Assembly: GCF_000449425.2 (NCBI RefSeq)
Contig: NZ_AVHW01000017.1
Location: 1-35,848 of the forward strand
Length of the DNA stretch: 35,848 nt
Source: Clostridioides difficile CD160
GTDB taxonomy: Bacteria; Bacillota; Clostridia; Peptostreptococcales; Peptostreptococcaceae
Reading direction: 5' to 3'
A program made the position numbers and the translations under genes. The notes beneath the pieces were generated by a model, which did no database searches, was not told the origin of the DNA, and saw only the letters and a list, made by a program, of their open reading frames with translations. Positions 1 to 8,129 of this stretch are shown here, one piece after another (the stretch's first letter is position 1; every line of letters begins with the position of its first letter).

Positions 1-21
1 CGGATAGATCACCAAAAAGGC

Positions 22-95
22 GGCGACATAGCCAAGTGGTAAGGCAGTGGACTGCAACTCCTTGATCCCCAGTTCGAATCTGGGTGTCGCCTCCA
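22..95 (+). tRNA. tRNA-Cys (GCA)
   Basis: A full cloverleaf is visible. The acceptor stem GGCGACA pairs with TGTCGCC, the T-loop is of the TTCGAAT type, and the anticodon loop carries GCA. The 3' CCA is encoded. It is the first of ten tRNA genes on the same strand separated by short spacers, so it is probably part of one polycistronic tRNA transcript that begins upstream of the window. Confidence 0.95.
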
Positions 96-101
96 ATATA
101 T

Positions 102-176
102 TCCAAGGTAGCTCAACGGTGGAGCAACCGGCTGTTAACCGGTAGGCTGTGGGTTCGAGCCCCACCCTTGGAGCCA
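102..176 (+). tRNA. tRNA-Asn (GTT)
   Basis: The acceptor stem TCCAAGG pairs with CCTTGGA, the anticodon loop carries GTT, and the T-loop is TTCGAGC. Discriminator G and an encoded CCA follow. It lies 6 nt after the tRNA-Cys gene. Confidence 0.95.
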
Positions 177-181
177 AAAAA

Positions 182-267
182 GCCGAAGTGGCGGAACTGG
201 CAGACGCACAGGACTTAAAATCCTGCGGGACTTACCTCTCGTACCGGTTCGATTCCGGTCTTCGGCA
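182..267 (+). tRNA. tRNA-Leu (TAA)
   Basis: This is a class II tRNA of about 86 nt with a long variable arm. The acceptor GCCGAAG pairs with CTTCGGC and the anticodon loop reads CT-TAA-AA. After discriminator A the genome reads CTT, so CCA is not encoded and must be added by a CCA-adding enzyme, unlike most of its neighbours. Confidence 0.95.
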
Positions 268-282
268 CTTATAAAACAATAT

Positions 283-358
<76 letters not shown>

Positions 359-373
359 TTAAAATATTAAAAT

Positions 374-448
374 GGCTCGTTGGTCAAGAGGTTAAGACAC
401 CGCCCTTTCACGGCGGTAACAGGGGTTCAATTCCCCTACGAGTCACCA
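374..448 (+). tRNA. tRNA-Glu (TTC)
   Basis: The acceptor GGCTCGT pairs with ACGAGTC (one G-T pair), the anticodon loop is CT-TTC-AC, and CCA is encoded. Confidence 0.95.
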
Positions 449-457
449 ATTAAATAT

Positions 458-531
458 GCGGGTGTAGCTCAATGGTAGAGTTCTGGCCTTCCAAGCCAGC
501 TGTGAGGGTTCGATCCCCTTCACCCGCTCCA
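458..531 (+). tRNA. tRNA-Gly (TCC)
   Basis: The acceptor GCGGGTG pairs with CACCCGC, the anticodon stem CTGGC/GCCAG encloses a loop with TCC, and CCA is encoded. It is one of two glycine tRNAs in the cluster; the other (705-779) has anticodon GCC. Confidence 0.95.
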
Positions 532-536
532 AAAAT

Positions 537-612
537 GGGACCATAGCTCAGCTGGGAGAGCACCTGCCTTACAAGCAGGGGGTCACAGGTTCGAGCCCTG
601 TTGGTCCCACCA
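537..612 (+). tRNA. tRNA-Val (TAC)
   Basis: The acceptor GGGACCA pairs with TGGTCCC, the anticodon stem CCTGC/GCAGG encloses CT-TAC-AA, and CCA is encoded. Confidence 0.95.
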
Positions 613-617
613 TTTGC

Positions 618-694
618 GGCCTGGTAGTTCAGTTGGTTAGAATGCCAGCCTGTCACGCTGGAGGTCGAGGGTTCGAACCCCTTCCAGGTCGCCA
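618..694 (+). tRNA. tRNA-Asp (GTC)
   Basis: The acceptor GGCCTGG pairs with CCAGGTC, the anticodon stem CCAGC/GCTGG encloses CT-GTC-AC, discriminator G is present and CCA is encoded. Confidence 0.95.
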
Positions 695-704
695 AACTAA
701 ATAA

Positions 705-779
705 GCGGGAATAGTTCAGTGGTAGAGCGCAACCTTGCCAAGGTTGAAGTCGCGAGTTCGAATCTCGTTTCCCGCTCCA
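705..779 (+). tRNA. tRNA-Gly (GCC)
   Basis: The acceptor GCGGGAA pairs with TTCCCGC, the anticodon stem CAACC/GGTTG encloses TT-GCC-AA, and CCA is encoded. Confidence 0.95.
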
Positions 780-788
780 TAATAACTT

Positions 789-862
<74 letters not shown>

Positions 863-867
863 TTAAG

Positions 868-898
868 AAAAGTTTACTATATTTTATAGTAAACTTTT
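868..898 (+). terminator. terminator of tRNA cluster (first of two)
   Basis: A perfect 14-bp inverted repeat, AAAAGTTTACTATA against its complement, encloses a 3-nt loop and starts 6 nt after the tRNA-Arg gene. The 3' arm ends in four T. It is AU-rich, but the position and the second hairpin just downstream support a termination role. Confidence 0.75.
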
Positions 899-907
899 AT
901 ATTGTTT

Positions 908-950
908 AAAAAGACACAGGATACATGTACATTACCTGTGTCTTTTTCTT
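908..950 (+). terminator. second, stronger terminator of tRNA cluster
   Basis: The stem AAAAAGACACAGG / CCTGTGTCTTTTT (13 bp, loop about 14 nt) is followed by T-rich sequence. The A-run before the stem also makes it a potential terminator for minus-strand transcription. Tandem terminators are common after stable-RNA operons. Confidence 0.85.
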
Positions 951-1694
951 TATAAACTTTAAAATATGTAAGAGTTACAGTATATTCATTAATATTGTAA
1001 ACATATGAATGGTAATGTATAATAGTCTACAAGAAGTTTATGAAACGTATAGTTAGAAGGAGTTATTAACTAGTAGGTAAAGAATATATACATTATATTG
1101 TATACTTTAGAATATTAATACATTAGATTACCTTATGAACTTATAGAGTAATTAATTGTACCTATATAATAGATTATAAAAAGTTAAGTATTATAAAGAA
1201 TTGACAATGTAATGTAACATTTATAGATTATACTAAATGGATTATAATAGTATGAGTGATGAATGTATAAATTTGAGAATGTGTGTTATTTTAGTTATGG
1301 AAAATAACTTTTAATAGTAATTTATAGTAACATATTAAAATAAATTTATCTAAACTAGGTATAAAGCAAGTTATTACTTTAAGATAAAAATTACATTAAT
1401 AAGATAATATTAATGATAGATAATCTTTTAATTTTACAATTAATGAGTAGATTATCAAATTTATTGTAGTAAATATATATTAGTTAATGATATATTAAAT
1501 AGGTTTTATAGCATAAAACTGCGTTAAGGCGCGAGTACTATTTTGTATTCGCGCCTTGATGGTTTGATTTAATTGACTTGAAACTAATTTTAATAAAAAT
1601 ATGTATTTATTGATTGATATTTTTGATGTGTTTAGAGATTATTTAACAATCTCGAAGCATAAAATTAGAATTATTTACACAAAAGTTAAATAGT
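951..1694. other. AT-rich intergenic stretch without recognisable genes
   Basis: About 750 nt of very AT-rich sequence lie between the tRNA terminators and the cdaA promoter. I see no open reading frame with a ribosome-binding site. A perfect TTGACA hexamer occurs at 1201-1206 with only a weak -10 (TAGATT at 1224-1229). The one clear structured element is the hairpin pair at 1503-1566, listed separately. Confidence 0.6.
1503..1566. other. tandem hairpins, one GC-rich, of unknown function
   Basis: A 7-bp hairpin (GTTTTAT/ATAAAAC, 1503-1519) is followed by a 13-bp hairpin with an unusually GC-rich arm (AAGGCGCGAGTAC at 1526-1538 with its partner at 1545-1557, one G-T pair). No T-run follows on either strand, so it is not a typical terminator. 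The AAAC at 1516-1519 could alternatively pair with GTTT at 1562-1565, so two exclusive folds are possible. It could be part of a small RNA or a cdaA leader element, but nothing here proves that. Confidence 0.45.
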
Positions 1695-1724
1695 TTGTAT
1701 AGAGTTAGATTTATATAGTATAAT
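1695..1724 (+). promoter_or_regulatory. candidate sigma-A promoter for cdaA-cdaR
   Basis: A perfect -10 TATAAT at 1719-1724 is preceded by TTGTAT at 1695-1700 (18-nt spacer, 4 of 6 matches to TTGACA). Transcription would start near 1731, giving a leader of about 40 nt to the GTG start of cdaA. Confidence 0.6.
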
Positions 1725-1770
1725 ACATAGTGTAAATAATTAAGAAGTTATCAAACAGGAGGATAAAACT

Positions 1771-2610
1771 GTGTTAGATATAAATTCTTTTTTAAATGGA
1801 TTTTTTAATATAATATTAAGAATGAGTATATATGATTTAATTGACATATCTATAGTAGCGTATATTTTTTACAAAATATTTATGTTTATAAAAGATACAA
1901 GGGCAGAACAAGTATTTAAAGGAATAATATTTCTTTTATTAGCAACTCAACTTAGTAACACTTTTAAATTGCATACCGTTTATTGGATATCTCTTAAAGC
2001 TTTAGATTATGGAGTTATAGCTGCTCTTATAATTTTTCAACCAGAATTTAGAGCAGGACTTGAGCATATAGGAAGAGCAAAGTTTAATTTATTTGGAAAG
2101 AATGTAAATACTTCAGAAGAAACTCTTAATAGAAATATAGAGGAAATTGTAGAAGCTTTGTATTCACTTTCTAGACAAAAAATAGGTGCTCTTATCATAA
2201 TGGAAAGAGAAACTAGAATAAGTGATATAATAAATACAGGAACTATTATTGATGCTGAAATTTCTAGACAGCTATTAATAAATATATTTATACCCAATAC
2301 CCCATTACACGATGGAGCTGTTGTAATTAGAGATTCTAAGGTAAAGGCAGCTGCATGTTTCTTACCATTGACAGAAAGTAAGGACTTAAGCAAAGACTTA
2401 GGTACTAGACATAGAGCGGGAATAGGTGTAAGTGAAGTATCTGACTGTATTACACTGATTGTGTCGGAAGAAACTGGAGGAGTTTCAATTGCTAAGTCAG
2501 GTAAATTGTATAGAGATATTTCTAGAGAAAGAATGATGAATATATTACGTAGTAATTTAAAAACAAATACAGAAACAAGAAGTTTTTTCAAAGGTGGTAT
2601 ATTTAAATGA
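1771..2610 (+). CDS. cdaA: diadenylate cyclase CdaA (DacA)
   Basis: Membrane-bound diadenylate cyclase that condenses two ATP into the second messenger c-di-AMP. The protein has 279 residues, against about 273 for B. subtilis CdaA. Hydrophobic membrane segments fill roughly residues 10-95, followed by the DisA_N catalytic domain. Both family signatures are present: DGA at about 181-183 (in LHDGAVV) and RHR at about 213-215 (in GTRHRAGIG). The start is GTG, chosen because AGGAGG lies 8 nt upstream. The stop overlaps the cdaR start by 4 nt (ATGA), implying translational coupling. In many Firmicutes the next gene after cdaR is glmM; here glmM lies about 6 kb downstream behind a fermentation operon. 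Confidence 0.95.
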   Translation: MLDINSFLNGFFNIILRMSIYDLIDISIVAYIFYKIFMFIKDTRAEQVFKGIIFLLLATQLSNTFKLHTVYWISLKALDYGVIAALIIFQPEFRAGLEHIGRAKFNLFGKNVNTSEETLNRNIEEIVEALYSLSRQKIGALIIMERETRISDIINTGTIIDAEISRQLLINIFIPNTPLHDGAVVIRDSKVKAAACFLPLTESKDLSKDLGTRHRAGIGVSEVSDCITLIVSEETGGVSIAKSGKLYRDISRERMMNILRSNLKTNTETRSFFKGGIFK

Positions 2611-3788
2611 TAAACAGACTGAAAAATAATACCAAAATAAAAATAATATCATTTTTAAGTGCAATTGCATTATGGATGTATGTTATGGCTGTGGTTGACC
2701 CTGAAGAAACTAAAGGGTTTGAAGATATACCTGTATCTATAAGTAATATGAGTGATTTAAAAGATAAAAATCTTGTTATATATCCAGACGAAAAATTAAC
2801 AGCAGATGTATATATAAAAGGAAGTTTATCAAAGGTACAAGGTGTTAAAAAAGAAGATATACATGTATATGGAACTATTGAAGACCCAATACAAGGACAG
2901 AAAGAAGTGTATTTAAAAGCAAATATTCCTCAAGGTGTCACTATAGAATTTAAGCATGATGTTTTAGTAGTGAATCTTGAAAAAAATATAAAAGAAAAAA
3001 GAGATATAAAGGTAGAAGTAAGTGGAAATTCAAAAGAAAATATAAATAAAATTGAACTTAGTAAAAATTTTGTCGATGTGTCGGGTCCAAGGAGTCTAGT
3101 TAATGAAGTCAAAAGTGTAAGAGCTAATTTAGATGTTGGAAATAAAACAGAAGATTTTTCTAAAAAATTGGAATTAATCCCATTAAATAGTAAGGGAACT
3201 AAGGTTGAAGGTGTAACATTAAGTTCATCTTTTGTAACGGCACAAATAGAACTATTAAAAGAAAAAACTGTACCAATAAGAGTAAATCTAAAAGATAGTA
3301 AAGATAATGATGCATTGAAAAACTATAAATTAAGTGCAGAACAAGTTACAATAAAAGGAAAGAAAGAAAATATAGACAAAATAAATTATATTAAGACAAA
3401 ACCTGTTGATTTAGCTGATTTGGCCAATGGAGAAGAAAAAGAAGTGAGTTTAGAAGTTCCAGAAGGTATAACTCTTGAGGAGAGTTCTATAACAATAAAA
3501 TTAAATGAAACAAAACAGTTAAGTGCAGAGTTTCTATATAGTGTAGGGGATATTGAATTAAGAAATATTCCAACAAATATGGATAATCCAAGTATAATTT
3601 CTGATGTAGATATAAAAGTTGTTGTAGAATCAACAGAAGATTTAAGTAAGCTAAATAAAAAAGATATTTCGTTGTTTATTGATTTATCAGAAGGGCCTGT
3701 AGAAGATAGTAAATATAAAATAAAATATGAAACAACATCTCAATTTAAAAAAATAAATATAGAACCTAATATTGTTGAAGTGGAATGA
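2607..3788 (+). CDS. cdaR: CdaA regulator CdaR (YbbR-domain protein)
   Basis: Extracytoplasmic regulator of CdaA. The 393-residue protein has one N-terminal membrane anchor (about residues 10-30, containing ALWMYVMAVVDPEE) followed by repeated beta-rich YbbR domains rich in Lys, Glu and Val. There are probably four domains by length, but I cannot place the boundaries exactly. The ATG start overlaps the cdaA stop by 4 nt, the typical coupled arrangement for this pair. In studied Firmicutes CdaR binds CdaA and tunes c-di-AMP output; that role is taken from the family, not read from this sequence. Confidence 0.92.
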   Translation: MINRLKNNTKIKIISFLSAIALWMYVMAVVDPEETKGFEDIPVSISNMSDLKDKNLVIYPDEKLTADVYIKGSLSKVQGVKKEDIHVYGTIEDPIQGQKEVYLKANIPQGVTIEFKHDVLVVNLEKNIKEKRDIKVEVSGNSKENINKIELSKNFVDVSGPRSLVNEVKSVRANLDVGNKTEDFSKKLELIPLNSKGTKVEGVTLSSSFVTAQIELLKEKTVPIRVNLKDSKDNDALKNYKLSAEQVTIKGKKENIDKINYIKTKPVDLADLANGEEKEVSLEVPEGITLEESSITIKLNETKQLSAEFLYSVGDIELRNIPTNMDNPSIISDVDIKVVVESTEDLSKLNKKDISLFIDLSEGPVEDSKYKIKYETTSQFKKINIEPNIVEVE

Positions 3789-3814
3789 ACAAATATTTCG
3801 AATATTTAGTTGTT

Positions 3815-3879
3815 ACAAGATGCGACAAAAAAACCTATAAAATTAAGTTTGTTAATTTTATGTTTTTGTTGCATCTTGT
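3815..3879 (+). terminator. long hairpin after cdaR, probable terminator
   Basis: ACAAGATGC (3815-3823) pairs with GCATCTTGT (3871-3879), and the pairing continues inward through A/T-rich arms (AAAACATAAAATTAA-like) to a small loop near 3848. T-rich sequence follows. It ends the cdaA-cdaR unit. A short palindrome AAATATT-tcg-AATATTT lies just before it at 3791-3807. Confidence 0.65.
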
Positions 3880-4037
3880 TTATTTTAGTTATATTATAAA
3901 ATAAGGACAATGAGATATTTGTTAAATCTAAAAAGTATTAGATATATGAAAAAAGACTGATAAATAGATTTAAATAAATATTTTTGAATTAAATATTTCA
4001 ATTATCCCTAGGAAAACGTTGCTGAACGAGTTATAAT
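3880..4037 (+). promoter_or_regulatory. ptb upstream region: -10 element and candidate CcpA (cre) site
   Basis: A perfect TATAAT lies at 4032-4037 with no good -35 at the right spacing, which often points to activator or repressor control. Immediately upstream, 4010-4025 begins AGGAAAACGTT, matching the left half and centre of the clostridial cre consensus (RRGAAAANGTTTTCWW) with a degenerate right half. Repression by CcpA in the presence of sugar would suit an amino-acid fermentation operon. The site call is tentative. The rest of the interval shows nothing else clear. Confidence 0.4.
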
Positions 4038-4092
4038 TTAATTGAGATATAAAAAGTTCTATTTCAAAAAATTCAAGATGAGGTGGAAATGC

Positions 4093-4995
4093 ATGAAAAG
4101 CTTTGAAGAAGTAATTAAGTTTGCAAAAGAAAGAGGACCTAAAACTATATCAGTAGCATGTTGTCAAGATAAAGAAGTTTTAATGGCAGTTGAGATGGCT
4201 AGAAAAGAAAAAATAGCAGATGCTATTTTAGTAGGTGATATAGAAAAGACTAAAGAAATTGCAAAAAGCATAGACATGGATATCGAAAATTATGAACTGA
4301 TAGATATAAAAGATTTAGCAGAAGCATCTCTAAAATCTGTTGAATTAGTTTCACAAGGAAAAGCCGACATGGTAATGAAAGGCTTAGTAGACACATCAAT
4401 AATACTAAAAGCAGTTTTAAACAAAGAAGTAGGTCTTAGAACTGGAAATGTATTGAGTCACGTAGCAGTATTTGATGTAGAGGGATATGACAGATTATTT
4501 TTCATAACTGACGCAGCTATGAATTTAGCTCCTGATACAAATACTAAAAAGCAAATCATAGAAAATGCTTGTACAGTAGCACATTCACTAGATATAAACG
4601 AACCAAAAGTTGCTGCAATATGCGCAAAAGAAAAAGTAAATCCAAAAATGAAAGATACCGTTGAAGCTAAAGAACTGGAAGAAATGTATGAAAGAGGAGA
4701 AATCAAAGGTTGTATGGTTGGTGGACCTTTTGCAATTGATAACGCAGTCTCTTTAGAAGCAGCTAAACATAAAGGTATAAATCATCCTGTAGCAGGAAGA
4801 GCTGATATACTGTTAGCTCCAGATATCGAAGGTGGTAACATATTATATAAAGCTTTGGTATTCTTCTCAAAATCAAAAAATGCAGGAGTTATAGTTGGGG
4901 CTAAAGCACCAATAATACTAACTTCTAGAGCAGACAGCGAAGAAACTAAACTTAACTCAATAGCTTTAGGTGTTTTAATGGCAGCAAAGGCTTAA
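4093..4995 (+). CDS. ptb: phosphate butyryltransferase
   Basis: Transfers the acyl group of butyryl-CoA (or a branched acyl-CoA) to phosphate, giving acyl phosphate and CoA. The sequence belongs to the phosphate acetyl/butyryltransferase family (PTA_PTB fold); the call is supported by overall similarity, including GLVDTSIILKAVL, and by the adjacent butyrate kinase. I start at ATG 4093 because AGGTGG lies 6 nt upstream, giving 301 residues, the usual length. The reading frame is open further upstream, from a TTG at 4042, but that start lacks a ribosome-binding site and would add 17 basic, non-family residues. It is the first gene of a cassette running to 9439 with no internal terminator seen. 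Confidence 0.93.
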   Translation: MKSFEEVIKFAKERGPKTISVACCQDKEVLMAVEMARKEKIADAILVGDIEKTKEIAKSIDMDIENYELIDIKDLAEASLKSVELVSQGKADMVMKGLVDTSIILKAVLNKEVGLRTGNVLSHVAVFDVEGYDRLFFITDAAMNLAPDTNTKKQIIENACTVAHSLDINEPKVAAICAKEKVNPKMKDTVEAKELEEMYERGEIKGCMVGGPFAIDNAVSLEAAKHKGINHPVAGRADILLAPDIEGGNILYKALVFFSKSKNAGVIVGAKAPIILTSRADSEETKLNSIALGVLMAAKA

Positions 4996-5016
4996 ATTTA
5001 AGGGGGAAATAGGCAA

Positions 5017-6096
5017 ATGAGCAAAATATTTAAAATCTTAACAATAAATCCTGGATCGACATCAACTAAAATAGCTGTATTTGATAATGAGGATTTAGTA
5101 TTTGAAAAAACTTTAAGACATTCCTCAGAAGAAATAGGAAAATATGAGAAAGTGTCAGATCAATTTGAATTCCGTAAACAAGTAATAGAAGAAGCTCTAA
5201 AAGAAGGTGGAGTAAAAACATCTGAATTAGATGCTGTAGTAGGTAGAGGAGGACTTCTTAAACCTATAAAAGGTGGTACTTATTCAGTAAGTGCTGGGAT
5301 GATTGAAGATTTAAAAGTAGGAGTTTTAGGAGAACATGCTTCAAACTTAGGTGGAATAATAGCAAAACAAATAGGTGATGAAGCAAATGTTCCTTCATAC
5401 ATAGTAGACCCTGTTGTTGTGGATGAATTAGAAGATATAGCTAGAATTTCTGGTATGCCTGAAATAAGCAGAGCAAGTGTAGTACATGCTTTAAATCAAA
5501 AGGCAATAGCAAGAAGATATGCTAGAGAAATAGGAAAGAAATATGAAGATATAAATCTTATAGTTGCTCACATGGGTGGAGGAGTTTCTGTTGGAGCTCA
5601 TAAAAATGGTAAGATAGTAGATGTTGCAAACGCATTAGATGGAGAAGGACCTTTCTCTCCAGAAAGAAGTGGTGGATTACCAGTAGGGGCATTAGTAAAA
5701 ATGTGCTTTAGTGGAAAATATACTCAAGATGAAATTAAAAAGAAAATAAAAGGTAATGGTGGATTAGTTGCATACTTAAATACTAATGATGCTAGAGAAG
5801 TTGAAGAAAGAATTGAAGCTGGTGATGAAAAAGCTAAATTATTATATGAAGCTATGGCATATCAAATCTCTAAAGAAATAGGAGCTAGTGCAGCCGTTCT
5901 TAAGGGAGATGTAAAAGCAATATTATTAACTGGTGGAATCGCATATTCAAAAATGTTTACAGAAATGATTGCAGATAGAGTTAAATTTATAGCAGATGTA
6001 AAAGTTTATCCTGGAGAAGATGAAATGATTGCATTAGCTCAAGGTGGACTTAGAGTTTTAACTGGTGAAGAAGAGGCCCAAGTTTATGATAACTAA
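5017..6096 (+). CDS. buk: butyrate kinase
   Basis: Forms ATP from ADP and butyryl phosphate (or a branched-chain acyl phosphate), the energy-conserving last step after Ptb. It is an ASKHA-fold acetokinase-family enzyme of 359 residues. The N-terminal phosphate-binding motif NPGSTSTK is at about residues 11-18, and the family signatures [12 protein letters not shown] (about 91) and [11 protein letters not shown] (about 185) are visible. An AGGGGGA ribosome-binding site precedes the ATG. The 21-nt gap after ptb and the overlap of the next gene with its 3' end mark it as an operon member. Next to a 2-oxoacid oxidoreductase it may act mainly on isobutyryl or isovaleryl phosphate in Stickland-type metabolism; that substrate is inferred. 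Confidence 0.94.
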   Translation: MSKIFKILTINPGSTSTKIAVFDNEDLVFEKTLRHSSEEIGKYEKVSDQFEFRKQVIEEALKEGGVKTSELDAVVGRGGLLKPIKGGTYSVSAGMIEDLKVGVLGEHASNLGGIIAKQIGDEANVPSYIVDPVVVDELEDIARISGMPEISRASVVHALNQKAIARRYAREIGKKYEDINLIVAHMGGGVSVGAHKNGKIVDVANALDGEGPFSPERSGGLPVGALVKMCFSGKYTQDEIKKKIKGNGGLVAYLNTNDAREVEERIEAGDEKAKLLYEAMAYQISKEIGASAAVLKGDVKAILLTGGIAYSKMFTEMIADRVKFIADVKVYPGEDEMIALAQGGLRVLTGEEEAQVYDN

Positions 6097-6763
6097 TGAT
6101 AAAAGAATAAGAATCATAACTGGTCACTATGGAAGTGGTAAAAGTGAATTTGCGATGAACTATGTTGTTAAATTAAGAGATATGGTTTCTGGCAAAGTTG
6201 CTATAGCCGATTTAGATGTGGTAAATGTATACTTTAGAACTAGAGAAAAGAAAGAGCTAATGAAATCTTTAGGTATACAACCAATAGATAGCTCAATCAA
6301 TGCTCCAACATTAGATTTACCAGCAGTATCAGCAGAAGTAATGTCTCCTATGGTGGACCATTCATACAATTCTGTTATAGATTTAGGTGGAGATAATGTA
6401 GGTGCTAGAGTTATAGGAAGATTTAGTCATTTGTTAAAAGAAGGCGACTATGATATGCTTTTTGTAATAAATGCAAATAGGGAGAAAACTCAAACTTCTG
6501 AAGAAGTTATCCAATATATAAAGGAAATAGAAAAATCTTCTAAGTTAAAGGTAACAGGTCTGATTAATAATACTCATCTCATTAGATTTACTACTATTGA
6601 TGATGTTTTAAGAGGACAGAAAGTTGCAAAAGAAGTTTCTGAGAAATGTAATATACCTATAAGATATGTTGCATGTTTAGAAAATCTTGTTGAACAGTTA
6701 CCAAAAGACATAGAAGGAGAAATTTTTCCTATAAAATTATATATGAGAGAAGATTGGATGTAG
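6086..6763 (+). CDS. P-loop ATP-binding protein of the ptb-buk-vor operon
   Basis: A 225-residue P-loop NTPase with the Walker A motif [11 protein letters not shown] near the N terminus (about residues 12-22) and a MinD/CobQ-like layout: [10 protein letters not shown] after the first strand, and DLGGDNVGA later, resembling a switch region. Its function is not known to me. Its place between buk and the oxidoreductase subunits suggests a role in assembling or supplying that enzyme, for example metal-cluster handling, but this is inference. I chose ATG 6086, which overlaps the buk stop by 11 nt and has AAGAGG 9 nt upstream. An in-frame GTG at 6065 is a less likely start. Confidence 0.8.
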   Translation: MITNDKRIRIITGHYGSGKSEFAMNYVVKLRDMVSGKVAIADLDVVNVYFRTREKKELMKSLGIQPIDSSINAPTLDLPAVSAEVMSPMVDHSYNSVIDLGGDNVGARVIGRFSHLLKEGDYDMLFVINANREKTQTSEEVIQYIKEIEKSSKLKVTGLINNTHLIRFTTIDDVLRGQKVAKEVSEKCNIPIRYVACLENLVEQLPKDIEGEIFPIKLYMREDWM

Positions 6764-6805
6764 TTTGAGCTCAAATATATAGAAAGTTTAAGGAGGCTTA
6801 GGTAA

Positions 6806-7021
6806 ATGGCTAAAGGAAAAGTATCTTTTAATGAAGAACGTTGTAAAGGTTGTGGATTATGCGTTGAAGCATGTCCAGTAAAAATCATACAATTAGACTC
6901 AAATGTAATAAACAAAAAAGGGTATAACCCAGCAACTGTTTTTGAAATGGAAAAATGCATAGGATGTGCAAGTTGTGCAACTATGTGTCCAGATGTAGTT
7001 ATAACAGTAGAAAGAGATTAA
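6806..7021 (+). CDS. 2-oxoacid:ferredoxin oxidoreductase delta (ferredoxin-like) subunit
   Basis: A 71-residue protein with two [4Fe-4S] cluster motifs, CKGCGLCVEACP (about 13-24) and CIGCASCATMCP (about 51-62). It is the electron-transfer subunit that carries electrons from the thiamine-diphosphate centre to free ferredoxin. It directly precedes the alpha subunit gene (29 nt), the delta-alpha-beta-gamma order common for VOR/KOR-type enzymes. The ribosome-binding site is AGGAGG. Confidence 0.92.
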   Translation: MAKGKVSFNEERCKGCGLCVEACPVKIIQLDSNVINKKGYNPATVFEMEKCIGCASCATMCPDVVITVERD

Positions 7022-7049
7022 TTTAATTAATATTTAAGGGGGAATTTTA

Positions 7050-8129
7050 ATGGCTAAGATACTTATGAAAGGTAACGAAGCATTTGGAAAAGCAGCTATA
7101 GAAGCTGGTTGCAAATATTTCTTCGGTTACCCAATAACTCCACAAAGTGAATTACCAGAATATTTATCAAGAGAGTTACCAAAAATAGGTGGAGCGTTCG
7201 TTCAAGCTGAATCAGAAGTTTCTGCGATAAACATGGTTTATGGTGGAGCAGGTGCAGGAGCAAGAGTTATGACTTCTTCATCTTCACCAGGAGTTGCTTT
7301 AAAACAAGAAGGTATAACATATGCAGTAGGTGCAGAAGTTCCTTGTGTTGTACTTAACGTAATGAGAGGTGGTCCAGGACTTGGAAGTATACAACCTTCA
7401 CAAGCTGACTACTTTATGTCTACAAGAGGTGGAGGAAATGGAGACTACAGAACTCCAGTATTCGCACCAGCTACAGTTCAAGAAGCTGTTGATATGATAA
7501 TGGAAGCTTTTGACGTTGCAGATTACTACAGATCACCAGTTATGGTAGTTGCAGATGGTATGATAGGTCAAATGATGGAGCCAGTTGAATTTAAAGCTCC
7601 TGAAAAGAAAAGAGAATTGCCTCCTAAAGATTGGGCAACTGTTGGAACTAAAGGGAAAAGAGTACCTAATGTAATAAACTCTCTATACTTAGAGCCAGAA
7701 GTACTAGAAGACCATTGTTGGCATTTACAAGAAAAATTTGAAGCAATGGAAAAAAATGAAGTTCAATACGAAATGTACAAAACAGAAGATGCTGAATTTG
7801 TATTTGCAGCTTATGGAACTACTTCAAGAGTAGTAAAAAGCGCAATTGATATATTAAGAGAAGAAGGAATAAAAGCAGGTCTTATAAGACCTAAAGTATT
7901 ATGGCCATTCCCATTTGAAGCATTTGACCAAATTCCTAATGCTAGAAACATATTAACTGTTGAAATGAGTATGGGACAAATGGTGGAAGATGTTAAAATG
8001 GCAGTAGAAGGTAAATTACCAGTTTACTTCCATGGAAGACCAGGAGGAATGACTCCAACACCAGCAGAAATAGTTGAAAAAGCTAAAAAAATTATTGCCG
8101 GAGAATTGGTTGCAGGAGGTGCTAGATAA
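7050..8129 (+). CDS. vorB: 2-oxoacid:ferredoxin oxidoreductase alpha subunit (VOR/KOR type)
   Basis: Alpha subunit (pyrimidine-binding plus transketolase-C-like domains) of a 2-oxoacid:ferredoxin oxidoreductase, which oxidatively decarboxylates a 2-oxo acid to acyl-CoA and reduces ferredoxin. It has 359 residues. The family motif GYPITPQSELPEYL (about 25-38) and the glutamate in the AESEVSAI stretch (about 53-60), which activates thiamine diphosphate in this family, are present. It resembles VorB (2-oxoisovalerate) and KorA (2-oxoglutarate); sequence alone does not settle the substrate. The neighbouring ptb-buk genes favour branched-chain 2-oxo acids. Its stop overlaps the beta start by 1 nt (TAATG). 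Confidence 0.9.
   Translation: MAKILMKGNEAFGKAAIEAGCKYFFGYPITPQSELPEYLSRELPKIGGAFVQAESEVSAINMVYGGAGAGARVMTSSSSPGVALKQEGITYAVGAEVPCVVLNVMRGGPGLGSIQPSQADYFMSTRGGGNGDYRTPVFAPATVQEAVDMIMEAFDVADYYRSPVMVVADGMIGQMMEPVEFKAPEKKRELPPKDWATVGTKGKRVPNVINSLYLEPEVLEDHCWHLQEKFEAMEKNEVQYEMYKTEDAEFVFAAYGTTSRVVKSAIDILREEGIKAGLIRPKVLWPFPFEAFDQIPNARNILTVEMSMGQMVEDVKMAVEGKLPVYFHGRPGGMTPTPAEIVEKAKKIIAGELVAGGAR

Noticed and set aside
4010..4024. Sigma-54 promoter at ptb (GG and TTGC elements)
   Set aside because: The GG and GC dinucleotides are 8 nt apart, not the required 10.
4042..4092. N-terminal extension of Ptb from the TTG at 4042
   Set aside because: It has no ribosome-binding site, the extra residues are lysine/phenylalanine-rich and not family-like, and a good site lies before ATG 4093.
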